Source: SVQP01 sp045594445 (GTDB lineage: Bacteria > Bacillota > Clostridia > Oscillospirales > CAG-272). From it: a stretch of 33,252 nt of DNA. The notes below the pieces were generated by a model. It searched no databases. It was given only the letters and a program-made list of their open reading frames with translations, and was not told the origin of the DNA. The translations under genes and the position numbers were made by a program. Shown here one piece after another: positions 6,782 to 14,706 of the stretch; position 1 is the first letter of the stretch; each line of letters starts with the position of its first letter. Location: contig JAZNYL010000058.1 of the NCBI GenBank assembly GCA_045594445.1, forward strand, positions 1-33,252. Reading direction: 5' to 3'.

Positions 6782-8554
6782 TTAATCGGCCGTATACAGC
6801 TTGTAAAGATCTGCGTACATGCCGCCTTTTTCAGTCAGTTCCTTGTGCGTGCCTTCTTCCACAATACCGTCCGCAGTCAACACCACGATGCGGTCTGCGT
6901 TCTTGATGGTGGTCAGACGGTGCGCAATGGTGATGGTGGTTCTGCCCACGGTCAGCTTTTCAATCGATTTCTGCACCAGTCGCTCGCTTTCGTTGTCAAG
7001 CGCGCTGGTTGCCTCGTCCAAGATCAGCACGGGGGGATTTTTGAGGAATACGCGGGCGATGGATACTCGCTGACGCTGTCCGCCGGACAGCTTGAGTCCG
7101 CGCTCACCCACGTAGGTATTGTACCCATCGGGCAGCTCGGATATGAATTCGTCCGCGCCTGCAAGTCTTGCCGCCTCCACGATCTCCTCGTCGGTGGCGT
7201 CCGGCTTGCCGTATGCAATGTTTTCGCGAATGGTGCCCGAGAACAGATAGACGTTCTGCTGCACGATACCGATGTTCTGACGCAGCGAGCGCATGGTCAC
7301 ATCCTGCACGTTCTGTCCGTCAATCAGGATCTGACCGCCCTGCAGCTCGTAAAAGCGTGGAATCAGTGAGCAAAGCGTGGTCTTACCGCAGCCGGAAGGT
7401 CCGACAAGTGCCACGTTTTCACCTGCCTTGACGTGCAGAGAAAGATCGCTGAGCACGTTCTGCTGCTTGTCTTCCTCGTAGCGGAAGGTGACCTTGTCAA
7501 GCACGATGTCGCCCTTGACGTCCGAGAGTACCTTTGCACCGGGCTTGTCCTGAATGTCGGGAATGACGTCCAGAATCTCTGAGAAACGCTCAATACCCGT
7601 CATACCGCGCTGGAACTGCTCGGTGAATTCCACGATGCGGCGCACCGAGGTAAACAGGGTAGAGACGTACATCAGAAAGGCAATGTAGTCGGAGGCGTCA
7701 AGCTGGATCACGGGATTTTCTGCCGTCAGCAAGAGTGCGCCAACCACCACGACAACGATATACAAAAGTCCCTCGAAGAAACGGGTGGACGCCTGGAACA
7801 TACCCATGTAGCGGTACATCAGGCCCTTGATGCCGAGAAATTTGGTGTTGCCTTGGCGGAACTTTTCAATCTCGGTGGATTCGTTGGCAAACGCCTTGAC
7901 CTCGTGAATACCGAGGAGGCTGTCCTCCACCTGCGAATTGAGCTCACCAACCTGCGAACGCGACAGACGGAAGGCCTCCTTCATTTTGCCGTTGAACGAG
8001 ATCAGTACCAGAATCATGATCGGAATCATGGCAAAGGTGACCAGTGCCAGCACGGGGTTGATGACCAGCAGAATGACAAACGAGCCGATGATTTTGACGC
8101 CCGCGATAAAGAATTCCTCGGGGCAATGGTGCGCAAACTCAGTAATATCAAACAGGTCGTTGGTGATACGCGACATCAGCGTACCGATTTTTGTGTTATC
8201 AAAGTAAGAAAAGCTGAGCTTTTGTAGATGCCCGAACAGATCGCGACGCATGTCGGTCTCCATCTTGGCACCTACGATGTGACCGCGGTTGGCCATGAAA
8301 TAGTAGGCCAGCGTGTCGATCAGACGCATCAGCAGATATACACCGCCAAAGGTCAGAATCAGCGTCACAGTCAGCGTTTCCGGCTCGGATTCGGCTCTGC
8401 CCGTAATGTTGCGCACGATCAGAGGGAGCGCAAGCTCGCACATGGTGGTCAGCGCAGCACAACAAAGGTCAAAGACCAGATCCTTGGTATAGGGCTTGTA
8501 ATAGGGGAGAAAACGCTTCAAGGGATGTGTTTTTCCGCTTTTGTTTTTGGCCAT
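6782..8554 (-). CDS. ABC exporter half-transporter (ABCB/MsbA-like)
   Basis: This 590-residue protein fuses a six-helix exporter membrane domain (about residues 15-330) to an ATP-binding domain (about 350-590). The ATPase part is complete: GPSGCGKTT (Walker A), the IGIVQQNVYLF Q-loop, LSGGQRQR (signature), VLILDEATSALD (Walker B) and IAHRLTT (H-loop). As a half-transporter it should work as a dimer. No second half gene is adjacent, so a homodimer is likely. The start at 8554 has AAGGAG upstream. It lies 59 bases after pheT with only a weak hairpin between, so it may share the T-box-controlled transcript. Substrate cannot be deduced; lipids, peptides and drugs are all known for this class. Confidence 0.93.
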   Translation of the reverse strand: MAKNKSGKTHPLKRFLPYYKPYTKDLVFDLCCAALTTMCELALPLIVRNITGRAESEPETLTVTLILTFGGVYLLMRLIDTLAYYFMANRGHIVGAKMETDMRRDLFGHLQKLSFSYFDNTKIGTLMSRITNDLFDITEFAHHCPEEFFIAGVKIIGSFVILLVINPVLALVTFAMIPIMILVLISFNGKMKEAFRLSRSQVGELNSQVEDSLLGIHEVKAFANESTEIEKFRQGNTKFLGIKGLMYRYMGMFQASTRFFEGLLYIVVVVVGALLLTAENPVIQLDASDYIAFLMYVSTLFTSVRRIVEFTEQFQRGMTGIERFSEILDVIPDIQDKPGAKVLSDVKGDIVLDKVTFRYEEDKQQNVLSDLSLHVKAGENVALVGPSGCGKTTLCSLIPRFYELQGGQILIDGQNVQDVTMRSLRQNIGIVQQNVYLFSGTIRENIAYGKPDATDEEIVEAARLAGADEFISELPDGYNTYVGERGLKLSGGQRQRVSIARVFLKNPPVLILDEATSALDNESERLVQKSIEKLTVGRTTITIAHRLTTIKNADRIVVLTADGIVEEGTHKELTEKGGMYADLYKLYTAD

Positions 8555-8578
8555 TTCGAAACTCCTTTTATGGGGAAA

Positions 8579-8601
8579 GGGCTGTTGCATGGCAACAGCC
8601 C
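8579..8601 (-). other. Intercistronic hairpin between pheT and ABC gene
   Basis: GGGCTGTTGC pairs with GCAACAGCCC around a three-base loop. The tail on the minus strand is only TTTCCCC, so this is at best a weak terminator or an mRNA processing or stability element that could reduce expression of downstream genes. Confidence 0.55.
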
Positions 8602-8613
8602 GTATTTTAGCTT

Positions 8614-11016
8614 TTATGTGCGGAGCGCAATTCCCAGCTTGAACTTCAGATCGTTGATGATCTTCTTGGAAATCTTGTCAGCCTCTTCCACGGTCAGAGT
8701 TCTGTCGGATGCACGGAGAGTGACGCGGAATGCCACGCTCTTCTTACCCGCACCCAGCTTTTCGCCGCGGTAAATGTCAAACAGCTCAACGTTTTCAACC
8801 AGTGCGCCGCCGGCCTTTGCGATCACGCTCATGATCTTGCCAACCTCCAGCTCTTCCTCGCAAACGAACGCGTAGTCACGGGTTGCAGCGGGGAACTTGG
8901 GAAGAGGCTTGTAGTCGGGCTCGGTGTTGGAAACGGCAAACAGCGCGTCAAAGTCGATCTCTGCGCACAGAACGGGAATGTTCATGCCGTAGTTTTCAGC
9001 CACAACGGGGTGGATCTGACCGAATACGCCCAAATACTTGCCGTCAGCCGTGGTTACGGTTGCGCATCTGCCGGGGTGATAAGAGGAATTTTCGGTGCAA
9101 GCGGTGTAGACGGGAGCCTTGACGCCTGCCATCTTGAGCAGATTTTCCACCGCACCCTTCATGCAGTAGAAGTCAGCGTCGCCATACATACCAATGGTGA
9201 CAACCGTCTTTTCCTCGGGCAGCAGCGCGGGATCTGCGACGGGCAGATAAATGGTAGCCATTTCAAACAGACGCACGTTCTGATTGGAGAAGTTGTTGTT
9301 TCTCTGCAGCACTTCCATCAAAGAGGGAAGCGCGGTGGTACGCATCACGCTGGTGTCCTCGCCAAGCGGGTTGGAGATCACGACAGAGGTGCGCAGCGCG
9401 CTGTCAGCAGGCAGAGCGATCGCGTCGTAGTACTTGGGACTGATGAACGAGAAGGTCTGAATCTGCGAGATACCCATGCCGTACATCAGCTGCTCGGTTG
9501 CAACAAACAGCTTCTGCTTGGGGGTACGCATGCCCTGCGTGGTCTCTGCCTTGATGCAGGAGGAGGGAATTCTGTCGTAACCCCAGATACGAACGATCTC
9601 TTCTGCAATATCCTGCATGCAGCCAAGGTCTGCGCGGAAGGAGGGCACGTAAATATTGCCGTTCTCCACGCGGCACTCCAGCGTTGCAAGAATGTCGATC
9701 ATGGTCTGCTCGTCGATCTCGGTACCAAGGAACTTGTTATACTTTTCGGGGGTAAAGGGCAGAATTGTCTGCTCCTTCTTGCCGGGATAAACGTCGATCA
9801 GACCGTCCACCACGTCACCCGCGCCCAGCATTTCAACCAGCTGGCAAGCGCGCATCAGGCCGGGCAGGCAGTTTTCTGCGTCCAAGCCCTTTTCAAAGCG
9901 TGCGGAGGATTCGGTTCTCATGCCGTTCTTCTTTGCGGTCACACGAGTGTCGGGACCCGAGAAGCAAGCGGACTCGAATACAACGGTCACGGTGTCGTTT
10001 TCAATCTCGCTGTTCAGACCGCCCATAACGCCTGCCAGAGCGCAAGCCTTATTCTGGTCTGCGATAACCAGCATGGAAGAGTCAAGCGTGTGGCTGATAT
10101 TGTCAAGAGAAACGAATACCTCACCGTCTCCTGCGCGGCGAACGTTGATTGCCTTGCCCTCGATCTGCTTGTAATCAAAGGCGTGCATGGGCTGGCCGTA
10201 TTCCAGCATGACGTAGTTGGTAATGTCAACGATGTTGTTGATGGGGCGAACGCCTGCAGCGCGCAGACGCATACGCATCCAGTCGGGAGAGGGAGCGATC
10301 TTGACGTTCTTGACCACCTTTGCAGCATAGCGGTAGCACAGATCGGGCGCGCTGATGCCAACGGAGAGGTAGTTGGCAACGTGGTCGCCGTCGCCTGCAC
10401 CCTTAACTTCAACGGGAGGAATATGCCACTCCAGATCCATGGAGGCTGCGGTCTCGCGTGCAAGACCGATCACGGAAAGACAGTCGGGACGGTTGGAGGT
10501 GATCTCAAATTCGACTACCGTGTCTCGGATCAGAAGGCAATCGCAAACATCCTGACCGAGGTACTGACCGTAGTACTCATCCAGAATCCAGATGCCGTTT
10601 TCTTCCTTGCCGGGGCAGTCGTGAGAGGTCAGACCCAGCTCGCCAAACGAGCAAAGCATGCCGTTGGAGTCCACGCCGCGCAGCTTACCTGCCTTGATCT
10701 GCTTGCCCTCGGGCAGGTTTGCGGGAGCTACTGCCGCGGGAACGATTGCGCCAACGAATACGTTCTGCGCACCCGTGACGATCTGAATGGGAGCCTCTGC
10801 ACCCACGTCGATCTGACAAATCCACAAATGATCAGAGTCGGGGTGACGCTCCATCGCGACAACCTTACCGATCTTGACGTTGGTGACGTCGCCTGCCAGC
10901 ACCTCGTAGCCCTCAACCTTGGAGCCGGTGTCGGTCATGCGGTCGCAGTACTTCTTGGTGTCCGTAATCTTGTCTGTATCAATATAATCGTGAAGCCAAT
11001 TGAATGAAAGATTCAT
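8614..11016 (-). CDS. pheT: Phenylalanine--tRNA ligase beta subunit
   Basis: This 800-residue subunit of the alpha2-beta2 PheRS binds tRNA-Phe and carries the editing domain. In order it shows an N-terminal MNLSFNWLHDYI segment, an EMAP-II-like OB fold (about 40-150), the B3/B4 editing region containing the NNIVDITNYVMLEYGQPMHAFD segment, the B5 domain, the catalytic-like core, and a C-terminal ferredoxin-like anticodon-binding domain ending in the FKLGIALR tail. The ATG at 11016 has AAAGGAGAG upstream and follows the pheS stop by 17 bases. Length is normal. Expression is expected to follow the T-box upstream of pheS. Confidence 0.98.
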   Translation of the reverse strand: MNLSFNWLHDYIDTDKITDTKKYCDRMTDTGSKVEGYEVLAGDVTNVKIGKVVAMERHPDSDHLWICQIDVGAEAPIQIVTGAQNVFVGAIVPAAVAPANLPEGKQIKAGKLRGVDSNGMLCSFGELGLTSHDCPGKEENGIWILDEYYGQYLGQDVCDCLLIRDTVVEFEITSNRPDCLSVIGLARETAASMDLEWHIPPVEVKGAGDGDHVANYLSVGISAPDLCYRYAAKVVKNVKIAPSPDWMRMRLRAAGVRPINNIVDITNYVMLEYGQPMHAFDYKQIEGKAINVRRAGDGEVFVSLDNISHTLDSSMLVIADQNKACALAGVMGGLNSEIENDTVTVVFESACFSGPDTRVTAKKNGMRTESSARFEKGLDAENCLPGLMRACQLVEMLGAGDVVDGLIDVYPGKKEQTILPFTPEKYNKFLGTEIDEQTMIDILATLECRVENGNIYVPSFRADLGCMQDIAEEIVRIWGYDRIPSSCIKAETTQGMRTPKQKLFVATEQLMYGMGISQIQTFSFISPKYYDAIALPADSALRTSVVISNPLGEDTSVMRTTALPSLMEVLQRNNNFSNQNVRLFEMATIYLPVADPALLPEEKTVVTIGMYGDADFYCMKGAVENLLKMAGVKAPVYTACTENSSYHPGRCATVTTADGKYLGVFGQIHPVVAENYGMNIPVLCAEIDFDALFAVSNTEPDYKPLPKFPAATRDYAFVCEEELEVGKIMSVIAKAGGALVENVELFDIYRGEKLGAGKKSVAFRVTLRASDRTLTVEEADKISKKIINDLKFKLGIALRT

Positions 11017-11033
11017 ATTTCTGCTCTCCTTTC

Positions 11034-12044
11034 TCAGAACTGCTCAAGGAAACGCACGTCGTTCTCATAGAACAGACGAATGTCGTCTACGTGATACTTG
11101 AGCATGGCGATACGCTCAATACCCATACCGAACGCAAAGCCGCTGTATTCCTCGGGGTCAATGCCGCACATGGAAAGCACGTTGGGGTGCACCATGCCTG
11201 CGCCCAGAATTTCAATCCAGCCCTCGCCCTTGCAAAGTCTGCAGCCCTTGCCGCCGCAAGCGAAGCAGGAAACGTCAACCTCTGCGCTGGGCTCGGTGAA
11301 GGGGAAGTGGTGAGGACGGAAGCGGCAGCGAGTTTCCTCGCCAAACTGCGCTTTTGCAAAGGTCTCCAGCATACCCTTGAGGTCACCCATGGTAATGCCC
11401 TTGTCTACAACAAGGCCTTCCATCTGGTGGAACAGGGGAGAGTGGGTTGCGTCCATAGCGTCGGAGCGGTAAACGCGGCCGGGGGAGATGATGCGGATGG
11501 GGGGCTTTTGCACTTCCATGGTTCTTGCCTGAACAGGAGAGGTCTGGGAGCGCAGCAGAATGTTATCCGTGATATAGAAGGTGTCCTGCGTGTCTCTTGC
11601 AGGGTGGTTTTCCGGGATATTGAGCTTCTGGAAGTTGTAAAGATCGTATTCTACCTCGGGGCCTTCCGCAATAGAGAAGCCCATACCGATAAAGATCTCT
11701 TCCATATCTCTCTGTACGCGGGTCAGGGGGTGTACGTGGCCGACGCGCATGGTCTTACCGGGCATGGTAACGTCCAAGCGTTCAGCCTTAAGCTGCTCTG
11801 CAAGCGCGCCTGTCTTGAGCGCCTCTGCCTTTTCTGCAATGGCAGCCTCAATGTCGGCACGAACCTGGTTTGCAAGCTGGCCTACAACAGGTCTTTCCTC
11901 GGCAGACAGCTTGCCCATACCGCGCAAAACGGCGGTCAGCTCACCCTTTTTGCCAAGGTACTGGATTCTGATCTGCTCAAGATCTTCGCCGGCAGCGATC
12001 TTTTCAAGAGCCGTCGTGCGAATTTGATTCAGCATTTCTTTCAT
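11034..12044 (-). CDS. pheS: Phenylalanine--tRNA ligase alpha subunit
   Basis: This 336-residue class II synthetase subunit holds the catalytic site that charges tRNA-Phe. An N-terminal coiled-coil region (about 1-90, with GKKGELT and LRGMGKLS..ERP) precedes the class II core. The core has HPLTRV (motif 1 region), TSPVQARTM, GRVYRSDA (motif 2), the HQMEG substrate segment, and FGMGIERIAML (motif 3) close to the C-terminus. The ATG at 12044 is preceded by AAGGAAGG; an upstream frame extension overlaps this site and is rejected. It is the first gene of pheST and lies directly downstream of a T-box leader. Confidence 0.97.
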   Translation of the reverse strand: MKEMLNQIRTTALEKIAAGEDLEQIRIQYLGKKGELTAVLRGMGKLSAEERPVVGQLANQVRADIEAAIAEKAEALKTGALAEQLKAERLDVTMPGKTMRVGHVHPLTRVQRDMEEIFIGMGFSIAEGPEVEYDLYNFQKLNIPENHPARDTQDTFYITDNILLRSQTSPVQARTMEVQKPPIRIISPGRVYRSDAMDATHSPLFHQMEGLVVDKGITMGDLKGMLETFAKAQFGEETRCRFRPHHFPFTEPSAEVDVSCFACGGKGCRLCKGEGWIEILGAGMVHPNVLSMCGIDPEEYSGFAFGMGIERIAMLKYHVDDIRLFYENDVRFLEQF

Positions 12045-12092
12045 GATGAATTCCTTCCTTTTATTGTTCAAAAAATTATTTGTAAAAATATA

Positions 12093-12347
12093 AAAACCGC
12101 CCCACAGACATGGGACGGCAAAATTACCGCGGTACCACCCAATTAAAGGCGTGTGTGCGCATATGCGCGCAAAGCCAACACTCTGCTGACCGATAACGGT
12201 GTCTGCCGTGTCCCGCTACCGTCTCGGCTCACAGGACCTGCTCCGAAGGGAAATGCAACACACGCCACGCAAGGTCGCTTCCAGCCGCGTCGACCCTCTC
12301 TGTGTACGCTTTTTCGTGTGCGCTGACTTCATCATCGCATTTACCGT
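12093..12347 (-). promoter_or_regulatory. T-box leader of pheST
   Basis: On the minus strand the T-box sequence GGGTGGTACCGCGG is exact (12127-12140). It is followed by a terminator stem CCGTCCCA/TGGGGCGG with a T-run. Upstream is a stem I whose base pairs GGTAAATGC with GCATTTCCC. A TTC at 12250-12252 in the 3' strand of that base is a plausible Phe specifier, although I cannot fix the loop without folding. Uncharged tRNA-Phe should pair with the leader and prevent termination, raising pheS-pheT expression when phenylalanine is scarce. Confidence 0.92.
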
Positions 12348-12350
12348 TAC

Positions 12351-12379
12351 ATTATATCATATATCTTTCTTGTTTGCAA
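12351..12379 (-). promoter_or_regulatory. Sigma-A promoter of the pheST unit
   Basis: On the minus strand TTGCAA (12374-12379), a 17-base spacer and TATAAT (12351-12356) precede the T-box leader. The start should fall near 12344. Confidence 0.8.
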
Positions 12380-12418
12380 GAGGTTTTTTGAATATTTTCG
12401 AATTTTTGTTGAATCAGA

Positions 12419-12570
12419 TGAAAAGTTTGGGTCGAGCCTTTTCAAAGGCTCGCGGGGTCTTGGGGCAGCGCCCCAAGTCGCCTCCGCAGAGGCGAAATGC
12501 TCTTCACGCCGTTTTAATTTGCGCAGCAAATATGTTCTTCTTTGCGGCTACTCCGTCAAAAAAGAACGGA
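12419..12570. repeat. Hairpin-rich non-coding element
   Basis: Three strong hairpins follow one another: CGAGCCTTT/AAAGGCTCG (12433-12452), CTTGGGGC/GCCCCAAG (12459-12477) and GCCTC/GAGGC (12480-12493). Weaker ones follow (TTTGCGCAGCAAA and TTCTTT...AAAGAA). It fills the gap between the DUF1294 unit and the pheS promoter, has no convincing gene, and looks like a dispersed repeat or small folded RNA. Confidence 0.55.
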
Positions 12571-12648
12571 AAGGGTTTTCTCAATGTATACCATAAAGCA
12601 TGGGCACAGTTTTAACTTATTCCATATTGAAATAGAAAACAAAGCAAA

Positions 12649-12672
12649 GGCAGAAAGCGTTTGCTTTCTGCC
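12649..12672 (-). terminator. Terminator after DUF1294 gene
   Basis: GGCAGAAAGC and GCTTTCTGCC form a perfect stem with a four-base loop, 8 bases after the stop at 12680. The minus-strand tail is TTTGCTTTGTTTT. Confidence 0.8.
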
Positions 12673-12679
12673 TTGAATA

Positions 12680-13015
12680 TCAGATAATTCCCAGCGCAAT
12701 CACTGCCGTCACGCCGACGAGTATTGCCAACTGCAGCACGAAGATCACGGGAATGACCTTCATCTGCCAATGCTTGGTCTTGTGACGGATGAGTACCATG
12801 GTCACAACCATGGCAAGCGAGCCGCCCAGTAGCGGGAAGGTGAGAAACAGCACCTTTTCGGGGATGCGCAGCGATACCTTGCCGGTCTTGGAGATCACCT
12901 TGTCGTAGATGCAAACGATGACCGAAAGCACCGACATCAGCACCACCCAAGCACCCAGAATTGCGTAAGCAATCGCAAAGGGTGTCAGGTTTTCAATCAT
13001 GGTGGTCAGATCCAT
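12680..13015 (-). CDS. DUF1294 family membrane protein
   Basis: This 111-residue protein has about four hydrophobic segments. The central part (YDKVISKTGKVSLRIPEK, then LLGGSLA and RHKTKHW) matches the DUF1294 signature, in which an YDK...RIPE.TL motif precedes a glycine-rich helix and an RHKT motif. The family has no established function. It begins 9 bases after the glnS stop with AGAGG before the ATG, so it is the last gene of the MBL-gltX-glnS unit. The first helix is preceded by about 12 residues that may form an amphipathic start. Confidence 0.85.
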   Translation of the reverse strand: MDLTTMIENLTPFAIAYAILGAWVVLMSVLSVIVCIYDKVISKTGKVSLRIPEKVLFLTFPLLGGSLAMVVTMVLIRHKTKHWQMKVIPVIFVLQLAILVGVTAVIALGII

Positions 13016-13024
13016 AATAACCTC

Positions 13025-14677
13025 TTAAGCCTTGAAGCTGTCGCGCAGACCCACGATACGGTTGAAGGTGTCAGCGTTCTTGGAGTCCTTGCAGAAGTAA
13101 CCGACGCGAACGAACTGGAACTTGTCACCCGCCTTGGCATCTGCCAGGCAGGGCTCAACCATAGCACCCTCCAGCTTGGTAAGGGAATCGGGGTTGAGGA
13201 AGTCAAGGTAGGTCTTGCCCTCGGGGACGTCAGCCGTGTTTTCAATGTTGAACAGGCGATCGTAGAGCATCATGGTCGCGGGCTTTGCATACTTGGCGGA
13301 CAGCCAATGGATGGTGCCCTTGATCTTTCTGCCGTCAGCGGGCATGCCGTTGCCGGTTTCCAGGTCTGCGGTTGCGTGGATTTCCTTGATAGAGCCGTCA
13401 GCGTTTTTGACAATCTCGCCGCAGCGGATGATATAGCCGCCCATCAGGCGCACCTCGCTATCGGGCTTGAGGCGGAAGAACTTGGGAGGCGGAACCTCAG
13501 CAAAGTCGTCAGCGTCAATATAAATCTCGCGGGTCATGGGAACGTCGCGTCTGCCAAGCTCCTCGTTCTGAGGATGGTTGGGCAGGCTGATCATCTCAAC
13601 CTTGTCCTCGGGATAGTTGTCAATGATGACCTTGATGGGGTTGACGATTGCCACACGGCGCAGCGCAATTTCATTGAGATCGTCGCGCACGCAAGCCTCC
13701 AGCTGGCGCACGTCCACGGTGTGGTCGGTGTTGGTCACACCTGCTTCACGTACAAAGGTGAAGAGAGCCTTGGGGGTGTAACCGCGACGGCGCAGACCGC
13801 AAAGGGTAGGCAGACGGGGATCATCCCAACCGTCCACGTGGCCTTCCTCAACCAGCTGACGCAGATAACGCTTGGACATGACCGTGTAGGTGATGTTCAT
13901 GCGGCCAAACTCCCACTGGTGGGGCTTCTGCGCAAAGCCGATCTTATCAACCACCCAGTCGTAAAGCGGACGGTGGTTTCTGAATTCACTGGAGCACAGG
14001 GAATGGGTAATGCCTTCCAGCGCGTCCTGAATGGGATGCGCAAAGTCGTACATGGGATATACGCACCATTCGTCGCCCTGACGGTGATGGTGAATGTGCT
14101 TGATTCTGTAAATAACGGGGTCACGCAGATAGGGGTTGTCGCTTGAAGGATCGATCTTTGCGCGCAGCGTGCGTGCACCGTCCGGAAATTCGCCGTTCTT
14201 CATTCTCTCAAACAGATCCAGGTTTTCCTCCACGGAGCGGTTGCGGTAAGGGGACTCCTTGGATGCAACCGAGCGGTCGGTGCCCTTGTAGTCAGCAAGG
14301 TCGTCCTTGGAAAGGTCACACACGTAAGCGTCGCCCTGCTTGATCAGCTGAACGGCAAACTCGTAGCACTTGCCAAAGTAATCGGAGCCGTAGAAAACGC
14401 CGCCCGTGGGGGTAGCACCCAGCCACTCCAGATCCTCACGGATCGAACGAACGAACTCGTCGGATTCCTTTGCGGGGTTGGTGTCGTCGTAGCGCAGATT
14501 GAACAGGCCGTTATACTTGTTTGCCACGTCGGTGTTGATGCAGATGGCCTTGACAGAGCCGATATGCAGATAGCCGTTGGGCTCGGGCGGGAAACGGGTG
14601 TGGATCTTGAGCTCGGGATCTCTGCCCAGATCCTCGGTCACAATGTCAAAAATAAAGTTGTTGTTGGTTTCTGCCAT
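13025..14677 (-). CDS. glnS: Glutamine--tRNA ligase
   Basis: This 550-residue class I synthetase attaches glutamine directly to tRNA-Gln. The catalytic domain has PPEPNGYLHIGS (HIGH motif) and VMSKR (KMSKS equivalent). The segment FNLRYDDTNPAKE, the HHHRQGDEWCVYPMYDFAHP region and a C-terminal pair of anticodon-binding beta barrels match GlnRS. Length is close to the E. coli enzyme. The ATG at 14677 has GAGGAT upstream. Many Bacillota lack GlnRS and make Gln-tRNA by GatCAB amidation, so its presence next to a GluRS gene is worth noting. The sequence looks complete and functional. Confidence 0.96.
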   Translation of the reverse strand: MAETNNNFIFDIVTEDLGRDPELKIHTRFPPEPNGYLHIGSVKAICINTDVANKYNGLFNLRYDDTNPAKESDEFVRSIREDLEWLGATPTGGVFYGSDYFGKCYEFAVQLIKQGDAYVCDLSKDDLADYKGTDRSVASKESPYRNRSVEENLDLFERMKNGEFPDGARTLRAKIDPSSDNPYLRDPVIYRIKHIHHHRQGDEWCVYPMYDFAHPIQDALEGITHSLCSSEFRNHRPLYDWVVDKIGFAQKPHQWEFGRMNITYTVMSKRYLRQLVEEGHVDGWDDPRLPTLCGLRRRGYTPKALFTFVREAGVTNTDHTVDVRQLEACVRDDLNEIALRRVAIVNPIKVIIDNYPEDKVEMISLPNHPQNEELGRRDVPMTREIYIDADDFAEVPPPKFFRLKPDSEVRLMGGYIIRCGEIVKNADGSIKEIHATADLETGNGMPADGRKIKGTIHWLSAKYAKPATMMLYDRLFNIENTADVPEGKTYLDFLNPDSLTKLEGAMVEPCLADAKAGDKFQFVRVGYFCKDSKNADTFNRIVGLRDSFKA

Positions 14678-14706
14678 GATATTTTATCCTCAATTCATGA
14701 TAGGTA

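Noticed and set aside
9010..11007. Long plus-strand open frame opposite pheT
   Set aside because: It is an antisense shadow of pheT. It has no ribosome-binding site and no recognised motif, and pheT is complete on the other strand.
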